From Micromonospora echinofusca (GTDB taxonomy: Bacteria; Actinomycetota; Actinomycetes; Mycobacteriales; Micromonosporaceae): 64,000 nucleotides of DNA. The notes beneath the pieces were generated by a model, which worked only from the letters and a program-made list of their open reading frames with translations, was not told the origin of the DNA and searched no databases. The position numbers were made by a program, and so were the translations under genes. The stretch lies in assembly GCF_900091445.1 (NCBI RefSeq), contig NZ_LT607733.1, positions 6,938,528 through 7,002,527 on the forward strand, given 5' to 3'. Below, piece after piece: positions 34,080-41,809 of the stretch; positions within the stretch are counted from its first letter, which is position 1, and the number at the start of each line of letters is the position of its first letter.

Positions 34080-35858
34080 TCACGCTGCGGCGAGTGCCGC
34101 GTCAGCGGGTGTGGTGGCGAGTTCGTGGGCGAGTTCTTCGCGGCCGGTGGCTTGTCGTTCGCGGGCCATGGCGGCGGCGGTGTTGGCGAGGAGGGCGTCT
34201 CCGGTGGTGTGCCAGCCGACGCCAGCGAAGGTGAGGGTGCCGACGATGAGGGTGGTGTCGTCGTTGTGGTGCTCGTCGACGAGCTGCCGGCCGGGGTGCT
34301 CGTGGTCCTGGTCCTCGTGCCGGCGGAAGGCCACACGGGTGTCGCGCAGGAGTTGGAAGGTGACGGAGTAGCGGCGGGCTTTGGTGAGGAAGTGGCCGCC
34401 GAAGCCGAGCATGTGCGCCCAGCGGCGTAGCCGGGCATAAGGGTTGGCCGTGGCTGGTTTCGTCGATTCGGTGTCAAGGCTGGCTTGACGGTCGGCGACG
34501 CAGACGGGGCAGGCGGCGTAGCGGGTGTGGGTGCCGCAGTCGGGGCATTCCCAGGGCTGGACGAAGCCGGGCCGGGGCCGAGGGTCGCGGGGCCGGTTGA
34601 GCAGCGGCGTGGGGGTGCCGGTGGGTCGGCCGATGCGCCAGCAGGCGTCGATGAGGCGGGCGGTGTGGTCGCCGTCGGGGTCGGCGTAGTCGCCGATGGT
34701 GTCGGCGGTGAGCCTGACGGAGCGGTGCCCGGTTACCTCGGTGCTTTTGGTGGCGTACTTGGCAAGGTAGCCGGCGACCATGCTGTCGGTGACCTCACCG
34801 CCTCCGGTCAGGGTGATGGGGCGGATGTCGAGCTGCTCGCCCCAGGCGATCGGCCAGCCGTCGGGCCGGTCGGGGTGGCCGGGGGTGGCGAAGGCGACGT
34901 GTGCGGCGTGCCGGAGGGCGTCTTCCAGGTCGGCGACGGTGAACCCGGCCGGGGGCGGGATGACGGCGGTGGGGTCGGTGGGGTGGACGCCGTCGAGGCG
35001 CACCAGGGCGTGAAAGTGCACCGCTGCCCGTGCTTGGAACTCGGCGGCTTTCCCATGCGAGAGCCGGACGGGTGGGACGGTGCGGGTGTTGCCTCTGGCG
35101 GTGACGACCTCGACGCGGGGAATGCCCCGGCGACGCGCCAGCTTCGCCAGCCACCGTTCCGCGGCTTGCTTGGTCCGGTGCCACAGCTCACCGGAGTAGA
35201 GGTTCCAGACGACCTGGTGGTCATGGTCGTAGCAGTCCAGACAGAGCGGCTGGCCGAGCACGGTGTCGTCGGGTGCGTGGCGGGCCCAGCACACGGCGGG
35301 ACGGCCGTGGGGGCAGTGGCCGGCGTCGCGGCGGGCGTGGCAGGGCTCGGGTCGGCAGTCGCAGCGTTTCCGGTTGCCGCAGGTGTGCCGCTTGACCGCG
35401 CGGGCGTGGACCGGCCCGAAGGAGGGGGCGGTGAAGGTGGCGAACACGGCCGGGTGCGTCGCGACGGTTTCGGGGACGCCCTTCCCGCCGACGAGGCCGG
35501 CGCGTAGGAGTTGGTAGGCGTCGCGTTGGTAAGTCTGCGCGCAGGACGGGCAGACGGTGGCGCGTCGGTTGCCGCAGGCGGTGTAGATGGCGGCGTCGGG
35601 CATGGTGTCGGTGTGCCGCTGGTCGAGCACGCGCCCGGTGCTTTGCTCGATGGTGAGGAGTTGGCCGGCGAGGCGGACGGGGCGGGTGCAGCCGGCGGCG
35701 GCGCGGACGTGCTCGATCCATCCGAAGTAGTCCGGCCGGGTGGCGCGGGCGAAGGCGGACCCAGCGGCGGTGTAGGCGTAGACGGGCGGGACGTCGGCGT
35801 TCGAGCCCACACCCCGGGCCATGGTGGTCCGGGGTGTGAGGTCCAGCGTCGACGCCAT
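34080..35858 (-). CDS. repSA: Rolling-circle replication initiator (RepSA-like), unit 1
   Basis: 592 residues. Zinc-type Cys clusters lie in the N-terminal half (CPSC 103-106; C160 to C190 with CDCRPEPC) and near 450 (ECPDCGTHTRYAACPVC). The HUH nuclease motif is HFH at 281-283 (AVHFHALVRLDG) and the candidate nicking tyrosines are in YLAKYATK at 364-371. It would nick a double-strand origin to replicate the excised circle. A copy of the repeated palindrome GTCAAGGCTGGCTTGAC lies in its 3' coding part. The stop of rep is 33 bp ahead of xis. Confidence 0.85.
   Translation of the reverse strand: MASTLDLTPRTTMARGVGSNADVPPVYAYTAAGSAFARATRPDYFGWIEHVRAAAGCTRPVRLAGQLLTIEQSTGRVLDQRHTDTMPDAAIYTACGNRRATVCPSCAQTYQRDAYQLLRAGLVGGKGVPETVATHPAVFATFTAPSFGPVHARAVKRHTCGNRKRCDCRPEPCHARRDAGHCPHGRPAVCWARHAPDDTVLGQPLCLDCYDHDHQVVWNLYSGELWHRTKQAAERWLAKLARRRGIPRVEVVTARGNTRTVPPVRLSHGKAAEFQARAAVHFHALVRLDGVHPTDPTAVIPPPAGFTVADLEDALRHAAHVAFATPGHPDRPDGWPIAWGEQLDIRPITLTGGGEVTDSMVAGYLAKYATKSTEVTGHRSVRLTADTIGDYADPDGDHTARLIDACWRIGRPTGTPTPLLNRPRDPRPRPGFVQPWECPDCGTHTRYAACPVCVADRQASLDTESTKPATANPYARLRRWAHMLGFGGHFLTKARRYSVTFQLLRDTRVAFRRHEDQDHEHPGRQLVDEHHNDDTTLIVGTLTFAGVGWHTTGDALLANTAAAMARERQATGREELAHELATTPADAALAAA
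34473..34489. promoter_or_regulatory. Palindrome GTCAAGG-N3-GCTTGAC, site 1 of unit 1
   Basis: Arms GTCAAG and CTTGAC 5 bp apart, inside the 3' part of rep, about 420 bp upstream of xis along the minus strand. Same 14 fixed bases as at 37560 and 42822. Confidence 0.6.
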
Positions 35859-36127
35859 CAGGCCGACACCTCAGGGGTGAGGGTGCGGGTGGTGATGGTG
35901 CGTTCGGTGACGATGACCCGGCAGGCGCCGCATTGGCGCGTGGCCGGCTCGTGCCGATGACACGGGATTTGGGTGGTGGTGTTGCCGCAGCGGATGGTGA
36001 CCGGTGCGCGGCAGGGTCCGCCGGGGATGACGTCGACGAGGGTCCGGCGGATGTCGTACGGGTGCCCGTCAGGGTTGGCGGGGCAGGTGTGGATGGTCTG
36101 TTCGATGTCGACGAGGTGGATGGTCAT
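35858..36127 (-). CDS. Small Cys-rich AICE protein, unit 1
   Basis: 89 residues, function unknown. Cys/His are grouped (HTCPANPDGH; GPCRAPVTIRCG; PCHRHEPATRQCGAC), suggesting one or two zinc sites. It is stop-start coupled on both sides: overlapping the DUF2637 gene by ATGA and rep by TGATG. The position just ahead of rep in pSAM2-class elements suggests an accessory in replication or transfer, which is inference. Confidence 0.75.
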   Translation of the reverse strand: MTIHLVDIEQTIHTCPANPDGHPYDIRRTLVDVIPGGPCRAPVTIRCGNTTTQIPCHRHEPATRQCGACRVIVTERTITTRTLTPEVSA

Positions 36128-36912
36128 CGGGCACTCCGGGCGAGGACGAGGAGTTGTCCGGCGACGGCCGGGGCGACGTCGAGCCGGTCGGCCAGCTCGG
36201 CGGGGGTGATGGGTGCTCCGGTGGACTGTTCGTGCTGCACGGCCGCGAAGCGCGCCATGGGCAGCAGGTGGGCAGGGACGTCGACCGGCTCAAGGGCCGG
36301 CGCGGTGACGGGCTCCGGTTCCGGCTCAACAGCCGGCGTGACGGTCGGCTCAGCAGCCGGGGCCGGCTGGGCGGCCGGGGTTGGGGTCGGTTCGGGTGCG
36401 GGGGTGATGGCCGGCGGTGCCGGTTCGGTGGTGACCTGCTCGGCCATTTGGACGCGGATTGGTTCGACCTGCTCGACCGGCTTGACGGCCGGTGTGGTGG
36501 CCGCCGAGGTGGCGGGGGTGGGGGCGAGGACGAGTTTGACCAGGGCCATGAAGGCGAGGGCGGGGACGGCGGACAGGAGCCACCCGGACGGGCCGGGTTT
36601 GGCGACCGCCAACTGTGCGGCGAGGGAGAGGCCGGCGGCGGCGATGAGCAGGAACAGCGGGTAGCCGATGGGTGCACCGGTGCGGCGGCGTCGGCGGATG
36701 GTGAGTAGGGCGGCGATGGGGACGAGTTCGGAGATGACGGCGTTGGCCCAGCCGAACCACTGCCCGGTTCCGGCGGGGGAGTTGGCGAGGGTCCAGTCTT
36801 TGACGTGGGTGAAAGAAGCGGCTCCGGCGAAGCCGGCAACAACGAGGAGGATGAGGACCAGGACGACACCCTCGACGCGGGTCGCCCGGTTGGTCGGAGT
36901 CTTAGCAGGCAT
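36124..36912 (-). CDS. DUF2637 membrane protein with C-terminal HTH-like region, unit 1
   Basis: 262 residues. Four membrane helices (about 14-36, 46-68, 80-100, 108-130) make up a DUF2637 domain, common in AICEs and sometimes linked to spread (Spd) functions. A Pro/Glu/Ala-rich linker (140-215, PAPEPTPTP repeats) leads to a small C-terminal helical region (APITPAELADRLDVAPAVAGQLLVLA) that looks like a helix-turn-helix. It may tie element DNA to the membrane; this is inference from layout. Confidence 0.75.
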   Translation of the reverse strand: MPAKTPTNRATRVEGVVLVLILLVVAGFAGAASFTHVKDWTLANSPAGTGQWFGWANAVISELVPIAALLTIRRRRRTGAPIGYPLFLLIAAAGLSLAAQLAVAKPGPSGWLLSAVPALAFMALVKLVLAPTPATSAATTPAVKPVEQVEPIRVQMAEQVTTEPAPPAITPAPEPTPTPAAQPAPAAEPTVTPAVEPEPEPVTAPALEPVDVPAHLLPMARFAAVQHEQSTGAPITPAELADRLDVAPAVAGQLLVLARSAR

Positions 36913-37289
36913 CAGTGGCCTCCGTGGCAGTCGAGGCAGCAGCCGTAGCGGCGGGGGATGTAGTAGGGCTGGACCAGCCCGCAGACCCGGCAGGTCCGCC
37001 GGGCACGCAACGCTTTGGCGATGGCCTCCCGCTGGGCGGGGGTGGCGACGCGTTTGGGTGCGGCGAGGTCGAGGCGGTAGAGGTAGGCGACGCGCTTGCC
37101 GCGCCGCCAGAGGATCTGCGCGACCGGGTCATTGCCGCCCGGACGAAGGCCGACGGCGCGCAGTTGCCGGCGGGTGGCCAGCCCGTCAGGGGCGGACTGG
37201 AAAGGGAAGGTGGGGAACCCGTAGCGGGTGCCGGCCGGGTCGTAGAAGCGGCGGGCCAGGCCGGTGGGAATGTCGGTGAGGGTGGTCAT
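36912..37289 (-). CDS. RRQRL-motif zinc-binding AICE protein, unit 1
   Basis: 125 residues from ATG 37289. Carries the family motif TRRQLRAVGLRPGGNDPVAQI (about 39-59) and a four-Cys zinc site (CRVCGLV at 100-106 and GCCLDCHGGH at the end). Widespread in actinomycete AICEs, with no assigned function. Coupled to its neighbours by a 4-nt overlap on one side and a 1-nt overlap on the other. Confidence 0.85.
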   Translation of the reverse strand: MTTLTDIPTGLARRFYDPAGTRYGFPTFPFQSAPDGLATRRQLRAVGLRPGGNDPVAQILWRRGKRVAYLYRLDLAAPKRVATPAQREAIAKALRARRTCRVCGLVQPYYIPRRYGCCLDCHGGH

Positions 37290-37585
37290 GGCCGGTCTCC
37301 CCAGCGCTGCTGGGCGGCCTGGCGGGAAATGCCGAGCCGTTGACCGATCTCGGCCCAGGAGTAGCCGAAGGCCCGCAGGCCGATCACGGCGTCGGTGATG
37401 GCTTGATCGAGGTTGGCCGAGAGTGCGACGAGGTCGCGGAGGGCTTCGACGTCGCCGGTGGCGACGCGGCGGCCGTGGGCGCGGATGATGCGGCGGGTGA
37501 AGGCGGCGAATTCGTCGTTCTCGACGACCTCCCGACGTCGCTGCGCGGGACGAACGGGCGTCAAGGTGTGCTTGACAGTGCTCAT
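37286..37585 (-). CDS. HTH DNA-binding AICE protein, unit 1
   Basis: 99 residues from ATG 37585 (MSTVKHTLTP). The C-terminal half is a sigma-4-like helix-turn-helix (YSWAEIGQRLGISRQAAQQRWGD). Its own start region contains one of the repeated palindromes (37560-37576), so it is a candidate autoregulator binding GTCAAGG-N3-GCTTGAC. Confidence 0.8.
   Translation of the reverse strand: MSTVKHTLTPVRPAQRRREVVENDEFAAFTRRIIRAHGRRVATGDVEALRDLVALSANLDQAITDAVIGLRAFGYSWAEIGQRLGISRQAAQQRWGDRP
37560..37576. promoter_or_regulatory. Palindrome GTCAAGG-N3-GCTTGAC, site 2 of unit 1
   Basis: Lies over codons 4-9 of the HTH gene, a position where a bound protein would block elongation or initiation of this gene. 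Confidence 0.6.
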
Positions 37586-38016
37586 CGGTTCTCGCCTCCC
37601 TGCATGTGGAGGCGGTCCCACTCGTCAGCGGCCTTCTCCAGGGCCGTGATGACCTGCTCGGCGGTGCGGGTCGGGTCGTCGTTCCACGAGAACGGGGCGG
37701 TGTGCTCGTCAAGCAGGTGGCCGTCTTCGTCGATGTGGAAGACCGGCGCGAAGGCGTCGAGGTAGTCGACGAGCGCGGCGATGGCCTGGCGGTAGGTGTC
37801 CTCGTCGGCCCGGGTGAGCAGGACCGGGTGAAGGAGAGGACGGCCGGCGGCGGCCATGCCGATAGCCCCGACGGCGCAGGCCGGCGGGGTCACGGTGTCG
37901 GTGGGGGTGTAGTAGGTGCCCTGGGTCCAGCCGTGCCGGCGCAGGTAGAGGGCAGCCATTCGCAGCAGGTCAGCCGGTGTGACCTGGACGGTGGGTGGGT
38001 TGTGGGTAGCCTTCAT
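37582..38016 (-). CDS. DUF6197-like protein, unit 1
   Basis: 144 residues. The start at ATG 38016 is supported by AAAGGACG upstream. The LLRMAALYLRRHGWTQGTYY stretch followed by PPACAVGAI resembles the DUF6197 family found on actinobacterial mobile elements. No catalytic residues recognised; soluble, acidic C-terminus (EKAADEWDRLHM). Overlaps the HTH gene by 4 nt. Confidence 0.7.
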   Translation of the reverse strand: MKATHNPPTVQVTPADLLRMAALYLRRHGWTQGTYYTPTDTVTPPACAVGAIGMAAAGRPLLHPVLLTRADEDTYRQAIAALVDYLDAFAPVFHIDEDGHLLDEHTAPFSWNDDPTRTAEQVITALEKAADEWDRLHMQGGENR

Positions 38017-38104
38017 GGCAGCCACGTCCTTTCGGTAGGGCTGTTGGTGGAAGGTCGGCAGGACCGGCAGTTGCTGCCAGGCGTCGTCCGGTCCTGTCGG
38101 CCGA

Positions 38105-38314
38105 TCAGTGGGTGCGCAGCCGCAGGTAGCGGCGGTGGCGGGTGTCATCCCCGCCCATCTGGTGGGGTGCGGACACGAAGACGAGCCGCCCGGTTCGGGA
38201 GGCGGCGTGGATCATCACGGCCAGGTCCTCAGGACTGCCGACGATCCACATCTCGGTGTACTGGGCGGCCCGCTGGTTGTTGGCGCGGGCGTTGGCGCGT
38301 TCGCGGGTGGTCAT
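38105..38314 (-). CDS. 69-residue hypothetical AICE protein, unit 1
   Basis: Small basic protein (MTTRERANARANNQRAAQYTE...), start ATG 38314 overlapping the translocase stop by 4 nt. The central VGSPEDLAVMIHAASRTGRLVFVS looks like a folded alpha/beta piece and recurs in small AICE proteins downstream of traB; function unknown. Confidence 0.65.
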   Translation of the reverse strand: MTTRERANARANNQRAAQYTEMWIVGSPEDLAVMIHAASRTGRLVFVSAPHQMGGDDTRHRRYLRLRTH

Positions 38315-39171
38315 GCCGCCACCGCCAGATCCGGCACGGTGGTCGTGAGTCGGTTGGGTCGGCGGATCCACGCGGCGTAGTCGGCGATGCCAGCGATCTG
38401 CGCGTCGGACAGGTAGGCGACCTTGATACGGCGAGGGATGCCGCCTTCGGCGATCAGGTACGCCGCGCCCTGGTTGGTGGGCTGGATGTCGGTGGCGGTG
38501 TAGCCCTGCTCGGCCCAGCCGTGACCAAGCACGATGTTCGAGCTGTTCGGGGTGGTGCAGCGGAACGCGGCGCGGTAGCCGAACAGGTCCCGCAGGCTGG
38601 TGGGGATGATGTCGAACGACGGCCGTTGAGTCGCGGCCACGACGGGGATGCCGGCGGCGCGGCCCCGGGCGACGAGGTCGCGCAGGAGCGCGACGAACTC
38701 TTCCTGTTCCTGCTTGCTGCCGACGGTGGCGGAGTAGAAGGCGATTTCGTCGACGAGGACGGTGATGACCGTCAGCCCGTCGAGGGCGGTCACCTTGCGG
38801 CGCCCGTGCGCGCGCAGCCAGGCGTAGCGGTTGTTCATCACGACCTGGAGCCGTCGCAGGACGGTCAGGGCCTGGTCGATGTCGGGGCCGATGAACGCAT
38901 CGGCGACGTCTTCCCACTGCCCCAGCTCGACGAGCTTGCCGTCGAGCAGCACGAGCCGGGAGTCGACGGACAGGGCCGCGTGGGCGGCGAGCGTGTTGAG
39001 CAGACCGCTCTTGCCGCCGCCGGGTTCGCCGCCGGCGAGGAGGTTGCGGTAGGCGAGGGTGATGTTCACGTGCTGGCCGAACTCGTCGATGCCGACGAAG
39101 ATGGGGTCGAACATCGACAGGCCAGGCCCCACCGGTATGCCGGCGATCGGGGCGGTAGCCGTGCGGGTCAT
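38311..39171 (-). CDS. traSA: FtsK/SpoIIIE-type conjugative translocase (TraB/TraSA-like), unit 1
   Basis: 286 residues, close to the 300-odd of pSAM2 TraSA. Walker A GEPGGGKS at 48-55, Walker B VITVLVDE at 135-142, sensor-like AATQRPSFDIIP, and the FtsK-type LGHGWAEQGYTATDI. No transmembrane segment in this polypeptide; the membrane protein encoded just upstream may serve as partner. Actinomycete TraB proteins pump double-stranded DNA between mycelia without a relaxase; this would be the sole transfer motor here. Confidence 0.88.
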   Translation of the reverse strand: MTRTATAPIAGIPVGPGLSMFDPIFVGIDEFGQHVNITLAYRNLLAGGEPGGGKSGLLNTLAAHAALSVDSRLVLLDGKLVELGQWEDVADAFIGPDIDQALTVLRRLQVVMNNRYAWLRAHGRRKVTALDGLTVITVLVDEIAFYSATVGSKQEQEEFVALLRDLVARGRAAGIPVVAATQRPSFDIIPTSLRDLFGYRAAFRCTTPNSSNIVLGHGWAEQGYTATDIQPTNQGAAYLIAEGGIPRRIKVAYLSDAQIAGIADYAAWIRRPNRLTTTVPDLAVAA

Positions 39172-39199
39172 GGTGTGCCCTCCTTGGGCGTTGGGTGGG

Positions 39200-39239
39200 C
39201 GCGGAGAGCCACACGAACGAGCCGGAAAGGCTCTCCGCG
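39200..39239 (-). promoter_or_regulatory. Intercistronic 11-bp hairpin upstream of the translocase, unit 1
   Basis: CGCGGAGAGCC (39200-39210) and GGCTCTCCGCG (39229-39239) pair perfectly around an 18-nt loop in the gap between the membrane-protein gene and the translocase; attenuator, processing site or partial terminator. Confidence 0.55.
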
Positions 39240-39257
39240 TCCGTTGGGTGTGGTGGG

Positions 39258-40196
39258 TTAGATCCAGTCGGAGACGTCGTCCTCGGGGGCCGAGGACGTA
39301 GCCACGGGCTTGCTGCCGTTGGCAGTGGTGGCCGGCTTCTTCACGGCCGGCTTGCCCTGCACGGGCAGGGTGATGGTGGGTGCGTCGACGTCGGGCAGGT
39401 CCAGAGCCGTCGGTACGACCGGCGCAGGCCGGTCGGCGGTCGGGGTGCCAGGGGTGATGACGTCGACCAGCGGGGAACCCACCTCAGCGGTGAGGACCTC
39501 GCGGCGTTTGATGTCGAACCGCAGATACGCGGCATTGCGGTCAGAGGCCCGCTCGACCAGAGCGGTGGAGGCGTGGCAGGCGACCGCGATGCGATCAAGG
39601 CGACCCTCCAGGTCGGCCAGGGCGAGGCCGGGGCGCAGGTAGATCCAGACCCGCTCACCGACCGGAGTCGGACGGGCCCACAGGATCAGCGGCAGCGAAC
39701 CGGACTGGTTGGCGATGATGAACTGCGCGAAACACATGCGCAGGCGGTGGCGGACCACGAAGACCCAGGTCCAGGCGACCAGGGCACGACGGGTTACCGG
39801 GATGGCGGCGGGAACGCCGACGACCAGGGCGACCACCAGGAGGGTGACCGGCATGGTGGTGTGGTTGACCAGCTCCATCCAGAAGGTGACGGCGACGGTG
39901 GTGAACACGATCTCGGGAAGCCACCACCACAGCAGCCGCAGCACCGGCCACACACGGACCAGCACCCACGCGAGCCCGCCAGTCGGTACACCGGTCAGGA
40001 CGCCGACGAACAGGGCAAGGATCGGGTGCATGTAGGAAGCGGCCACCACGGCCGAGAGAAGGCCGACGATGACCGCCGTCAGGATGAACGCCAACCGGGC
40101 GTTACGGGCCGAGGACCGGTGAACCTTGGCCTCGATGACCGTGATGGTGCCGTTGGACTTCCGCCCGAAGGGGCGGCGAGGGCTAGACTTGGACAC
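39258..40196 (-). CDS. AICE membrane protein, putative transfer partner, unit 1
   Basis: 312 residues from GTG 40196 (GGGAGGA 7 nt upstream; a longer TTG start is disfavoured). Four or more helices: LAFILTAVIVGLLSAVVAAS, ILALFVGVLTGVPTGGLAWVLV, LWWWLPEIVFTTVAVTFW, MPVTLLVVALVVGVPAAI; then a cytosolic domain (about 170-240) and a Pro-rich tail ending DDVSDWI. Gene order in many AICEs places such a protein directly upstream of the traB-type gene, so it is a probable membrane anchor for transfer. Confidence 0.75.
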   Translation of the reverse strand: MSKSSPRRPFGRKSNGTITVIEAKVHRSSARNARLAFILTAVIVGLLSAVVAASYMHPILALFVGVLTGVPTGGLAWVLVRVWPVLRLLWWWLPEIVFTTVAVTFWMELVNHTTMPVTLLVVALVVGVPAAIPVTRRALVAWTWVFVVRHRLRMCFAQFIIANQSGSLPLILWARPTPVGERVWIYLRPGLALADLEGRLDRIAVACHASTALVERASDRNAAYLRFDIKRREVLTAEVGSPLVDVITPGTPTADRPAPVVPTALDLPDVDAPTITLPVQGKPAVKKPATTANGSKPVATSSAPEDDVSDWI

Positions 40197-40242
40197 GACA
40201 CGTCCTCCCAATCACACGTTGGGTCGGATGGGTTGGAGGGCA

Positions 40243-40351
40243 CGGGGTCGGCAGATGTAGGAGTCGGACCGACCCCGCGCCAGCTCTTGCGGGGATGCCA
40301 CCACCACAGGTGGTGACGGGCCGGGAATGTAGGAGTCGGAACCACTCCCGG
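40243..40351. promoter_or_regulatory. Twin stem-loops displaying the same 14-nt loop, unit 1
   Basis: Hairpin A: CGGGGTCGG (40243-40251) / CCGACCCCG (40269-40277). Hairpin C: CCGGGA (40321-40326) / TCCCGG (40346-40351). Both loops contain ATGTAGGAGTCGGA (40255-40268 and 40327-40340). Between them are CACCA/TGGTG (40302-40306/40311-40315) and CCCCGC/GCGGGG (40273-40278/40289-40294); the latter competes with hairpin A. Sits in the 237-bp leader of the membrane-protein gene. Candidate transfer (clt) locus, origin, or RNA switch. Confidence 0.6.
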
Positions 40352-40433
40352 ACCGATTGCGTCAGGTCAGCGGACCATCAGGCCGCTTCACGTACGACAC
40401 CAGAGGCTCACACAGCACGGGTGAGCGAAGGAC

Positions 40434-40754
40434 CTACTTAGCCGCCGAGGTGCCAGCCTTCGGCTTCAGCGAGATCGCACGGAACGCGACGCCGTTACGC
40501 CCGTTGGTCGCCCACGGGATGGCCTCCAACTGCTCGACAGCGACGAGCTGTCCCACCGTCACGCCCGGCTTCTCACCCGCCGTGGTGATGGTGATGATCT
40601 CGCCGCCAGTCTCGTCGAGAACGAAGACCTGAGTCGACCACATGAGCCGGCCAGTGTTCTTCTCCGACCGCTGATTGCCGTTCTGGTCGTTCTTCGGCTC
40701 CGGGTCCTTCGTCACCTGGACCTGCTTGCTCTGGGTGTCCACGTACAGCTTCAT
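40434..40754 (-). CDS. SCO3933-family regulatory protein, unit 1
   Basis: 106 residues, ATG 40754 with GGAAGGACG upstream. Beta-rich small protein; the tail VAFRAISLKPKAG and the central VFVLDETGGEIITITTAGEKPGVTVGQLVAVEQLEAIPW match the SCO3933 family, which accompanies AICE regulation modules and may bind nucleic acid through an OB-like fold. It is the first gene of the long minus-strand operon, divergent from the GntR-kinase gene. Confidence 0.8.
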   Translation of the reverse strand: MKLYVDTQSKQVQVTKDPEPKNDQNGNQRSEKNTGRLMWSTQVFVLDETGGEIITITTAGEKPGVTVGQLVAVEQLEAIPWATNGRNGVAFRAISLKPKAGTSAAK

Positions 40755-40815
40755 AGCTGCGTCCTTCCTGGATTAGAGCGCGTCCCCTATGGACGGCTGC
40801 TCGATGCAGTGACGC

Positions 40816-40920
40816 TAGCAGTTGGTAGGCATCCATAGCAACTGTTATGTGTTCACCAATTGGAACGAGGCTCTGACGTGCTGTTACGAGCCGGAAGGGC
40901 TGTTAGCTGACTGGTAGGAT
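40816..40920. promoter_or_regulatory. Divergent promoter/operator region between SCO3933-like and GntR genes, unit 1
   Basis: Inverted repeat TAGCAGTTGGTA (40816-40827) / TAGCAACTGTTA (40836-40847), overlapping a minus-strand promoter (TTGCTA and TAGCGT boxes 18 bp apart). On the plus strand TAGGAT (40915-40920) is a probable -10 box, flanked by GGTAG repeats (40913, 40923). A GntR-type autoregulated switch is likely. Confidence 0.5.
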
Positions 40921-40954
40921 CTGGTAGCCGGACACCCCTACCGTGAGGATGCCC

Positions 40955-41809
40955 ATGTCATCGCCCCGACCCCGGTTGACCCGGGGTGAGTCCATGTACC
41001 AGCAGATTGCCCGGCACATCCGCAACGAGATCGCCGCAGGGGTCCGCCGAGACGGTGACGTCCTCCCGTCCAGCCGAGAGCTGGCCGCCGAGTGGGACAC
41101 AAGCTCGTTCACCATCACCGAAGCGATGAAGGTGCTAGAGGCGGAAGGGTTTATCGAGAGCAAGTCCCGCTCGAAGCGCGTAGTGCGGGTGCCGAACCAG
41201 GAACGGCGCAGCCCAGTGCGTCTGCCGAGACCTCGTGTGGTCCTTGTCGGTGGATACCCGGGCAGCGGCAAGACCGAGTTGGGGCGAATCCTGGCACGGG
41301 CTACGGGATGGCCGATGCTCGACAAGGACACCTTGACGCGTCCCGTCGTCGAGGTGGCACTAGAGATCCTGGGCCATTCACCACATGACCGGGAGTCAGA
41401 GACCTACCTGAAGGTTGTCCGGCCCCGTGAGTACGAGGCGTTGAGCAGCGCGGCAGAAGAGAACGTGCAGTGCGGCAACAGTGCCATCGTCACCGCCCCA
41501 TTCATCGCCGAGTTCCAAGACGCCCAATGGTTGGGCCGGACCACAGCCCGGTTCACTGACATGGGCGCATCCGTGAGCGTGGTGTGGGTGTACTGCGACC
41601 ACGAGACGATGAACCTCTACATCCGCAAGCGAGGGGCAGCCCGAGACGCTGCCAAGCTTGCCGACTGGCCCGGCTACCTCAGCCGCATCGACACCGACTT
41701 TCGTCCGCTGGTCGAGCACGTCGTCATCAACAACTGCACCTCAGCCAAGCCGCTACAGCACCAAGCGGAAGCGCTCGTGAAGTCGCTGATGGGGTTGGAA
41801 CTCGACTGA
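40955..41809 (+). CDS. GntR-type HTH fused to a P-loop kinase domain, unit 1
   Basis: 284 residues from ATG 40955 (GAGGA 5 nt upstream; a GTG at 40943 is possible). Residues 8-78 are a GntR winged helix (RLTRGESMYQQIARHIRNEI ... PSSRELAAEWDTSSFTITEAMKVLEAEGFI). Residues 94-284 are a P-loop kinase: Walker A GYPGSGKT (100-107), LDKDTLTRPVVE, and a C-terminal lid-like region rich in Arg (YIRKRGAARDAAKLADW). GntR proteins such as KorSA normally repress AICE transfer; here the effector domain is a kinase-like NTPase, suggesting nucleotide or small-molecule sensing. Overlaps the next gene by TGATG. Confidence 0.85.
   Translation: MSSPRPRLTRGESMYQQIARHIRNEIAAGVRRDGDVLPSSRELAAEWDTSSFTITEAMKVLEAEGFIESKSRSKRVVRVPNQERRSPVRLPRPRVVLVGGYPGSGKTELGRILARATGWPMLDKDTLTRPVVEVALEILGHSPHDRESETYLKVVRPREYEALSSAAEENVQCGNSAIVTAPFIAEFQDAQWLGRTTARFTDMGASVSVVWVYCDHETMNLYIRKRGAARDAAKLADWPGYLSRIDTDFRPLVEHVVINNCTSAKPLQHQAEALVKSLMGLELD

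Noticed and set aside
33850..34083. 78-residue N-terminal extension of the integrase
   Set aside because: It crosses the whole xis gene in another frame and is all Arg/His/Pro; the TGATG overlap gives the natural start.
41321..41337. Fourth copy of the AICE palindrome (GACAAG-N5-CTTGAC)
   Set aside because: One arm mismatch and the spacer lacks the closing G; it encodes LDKDTLT in the kinase domain and is probably chance.
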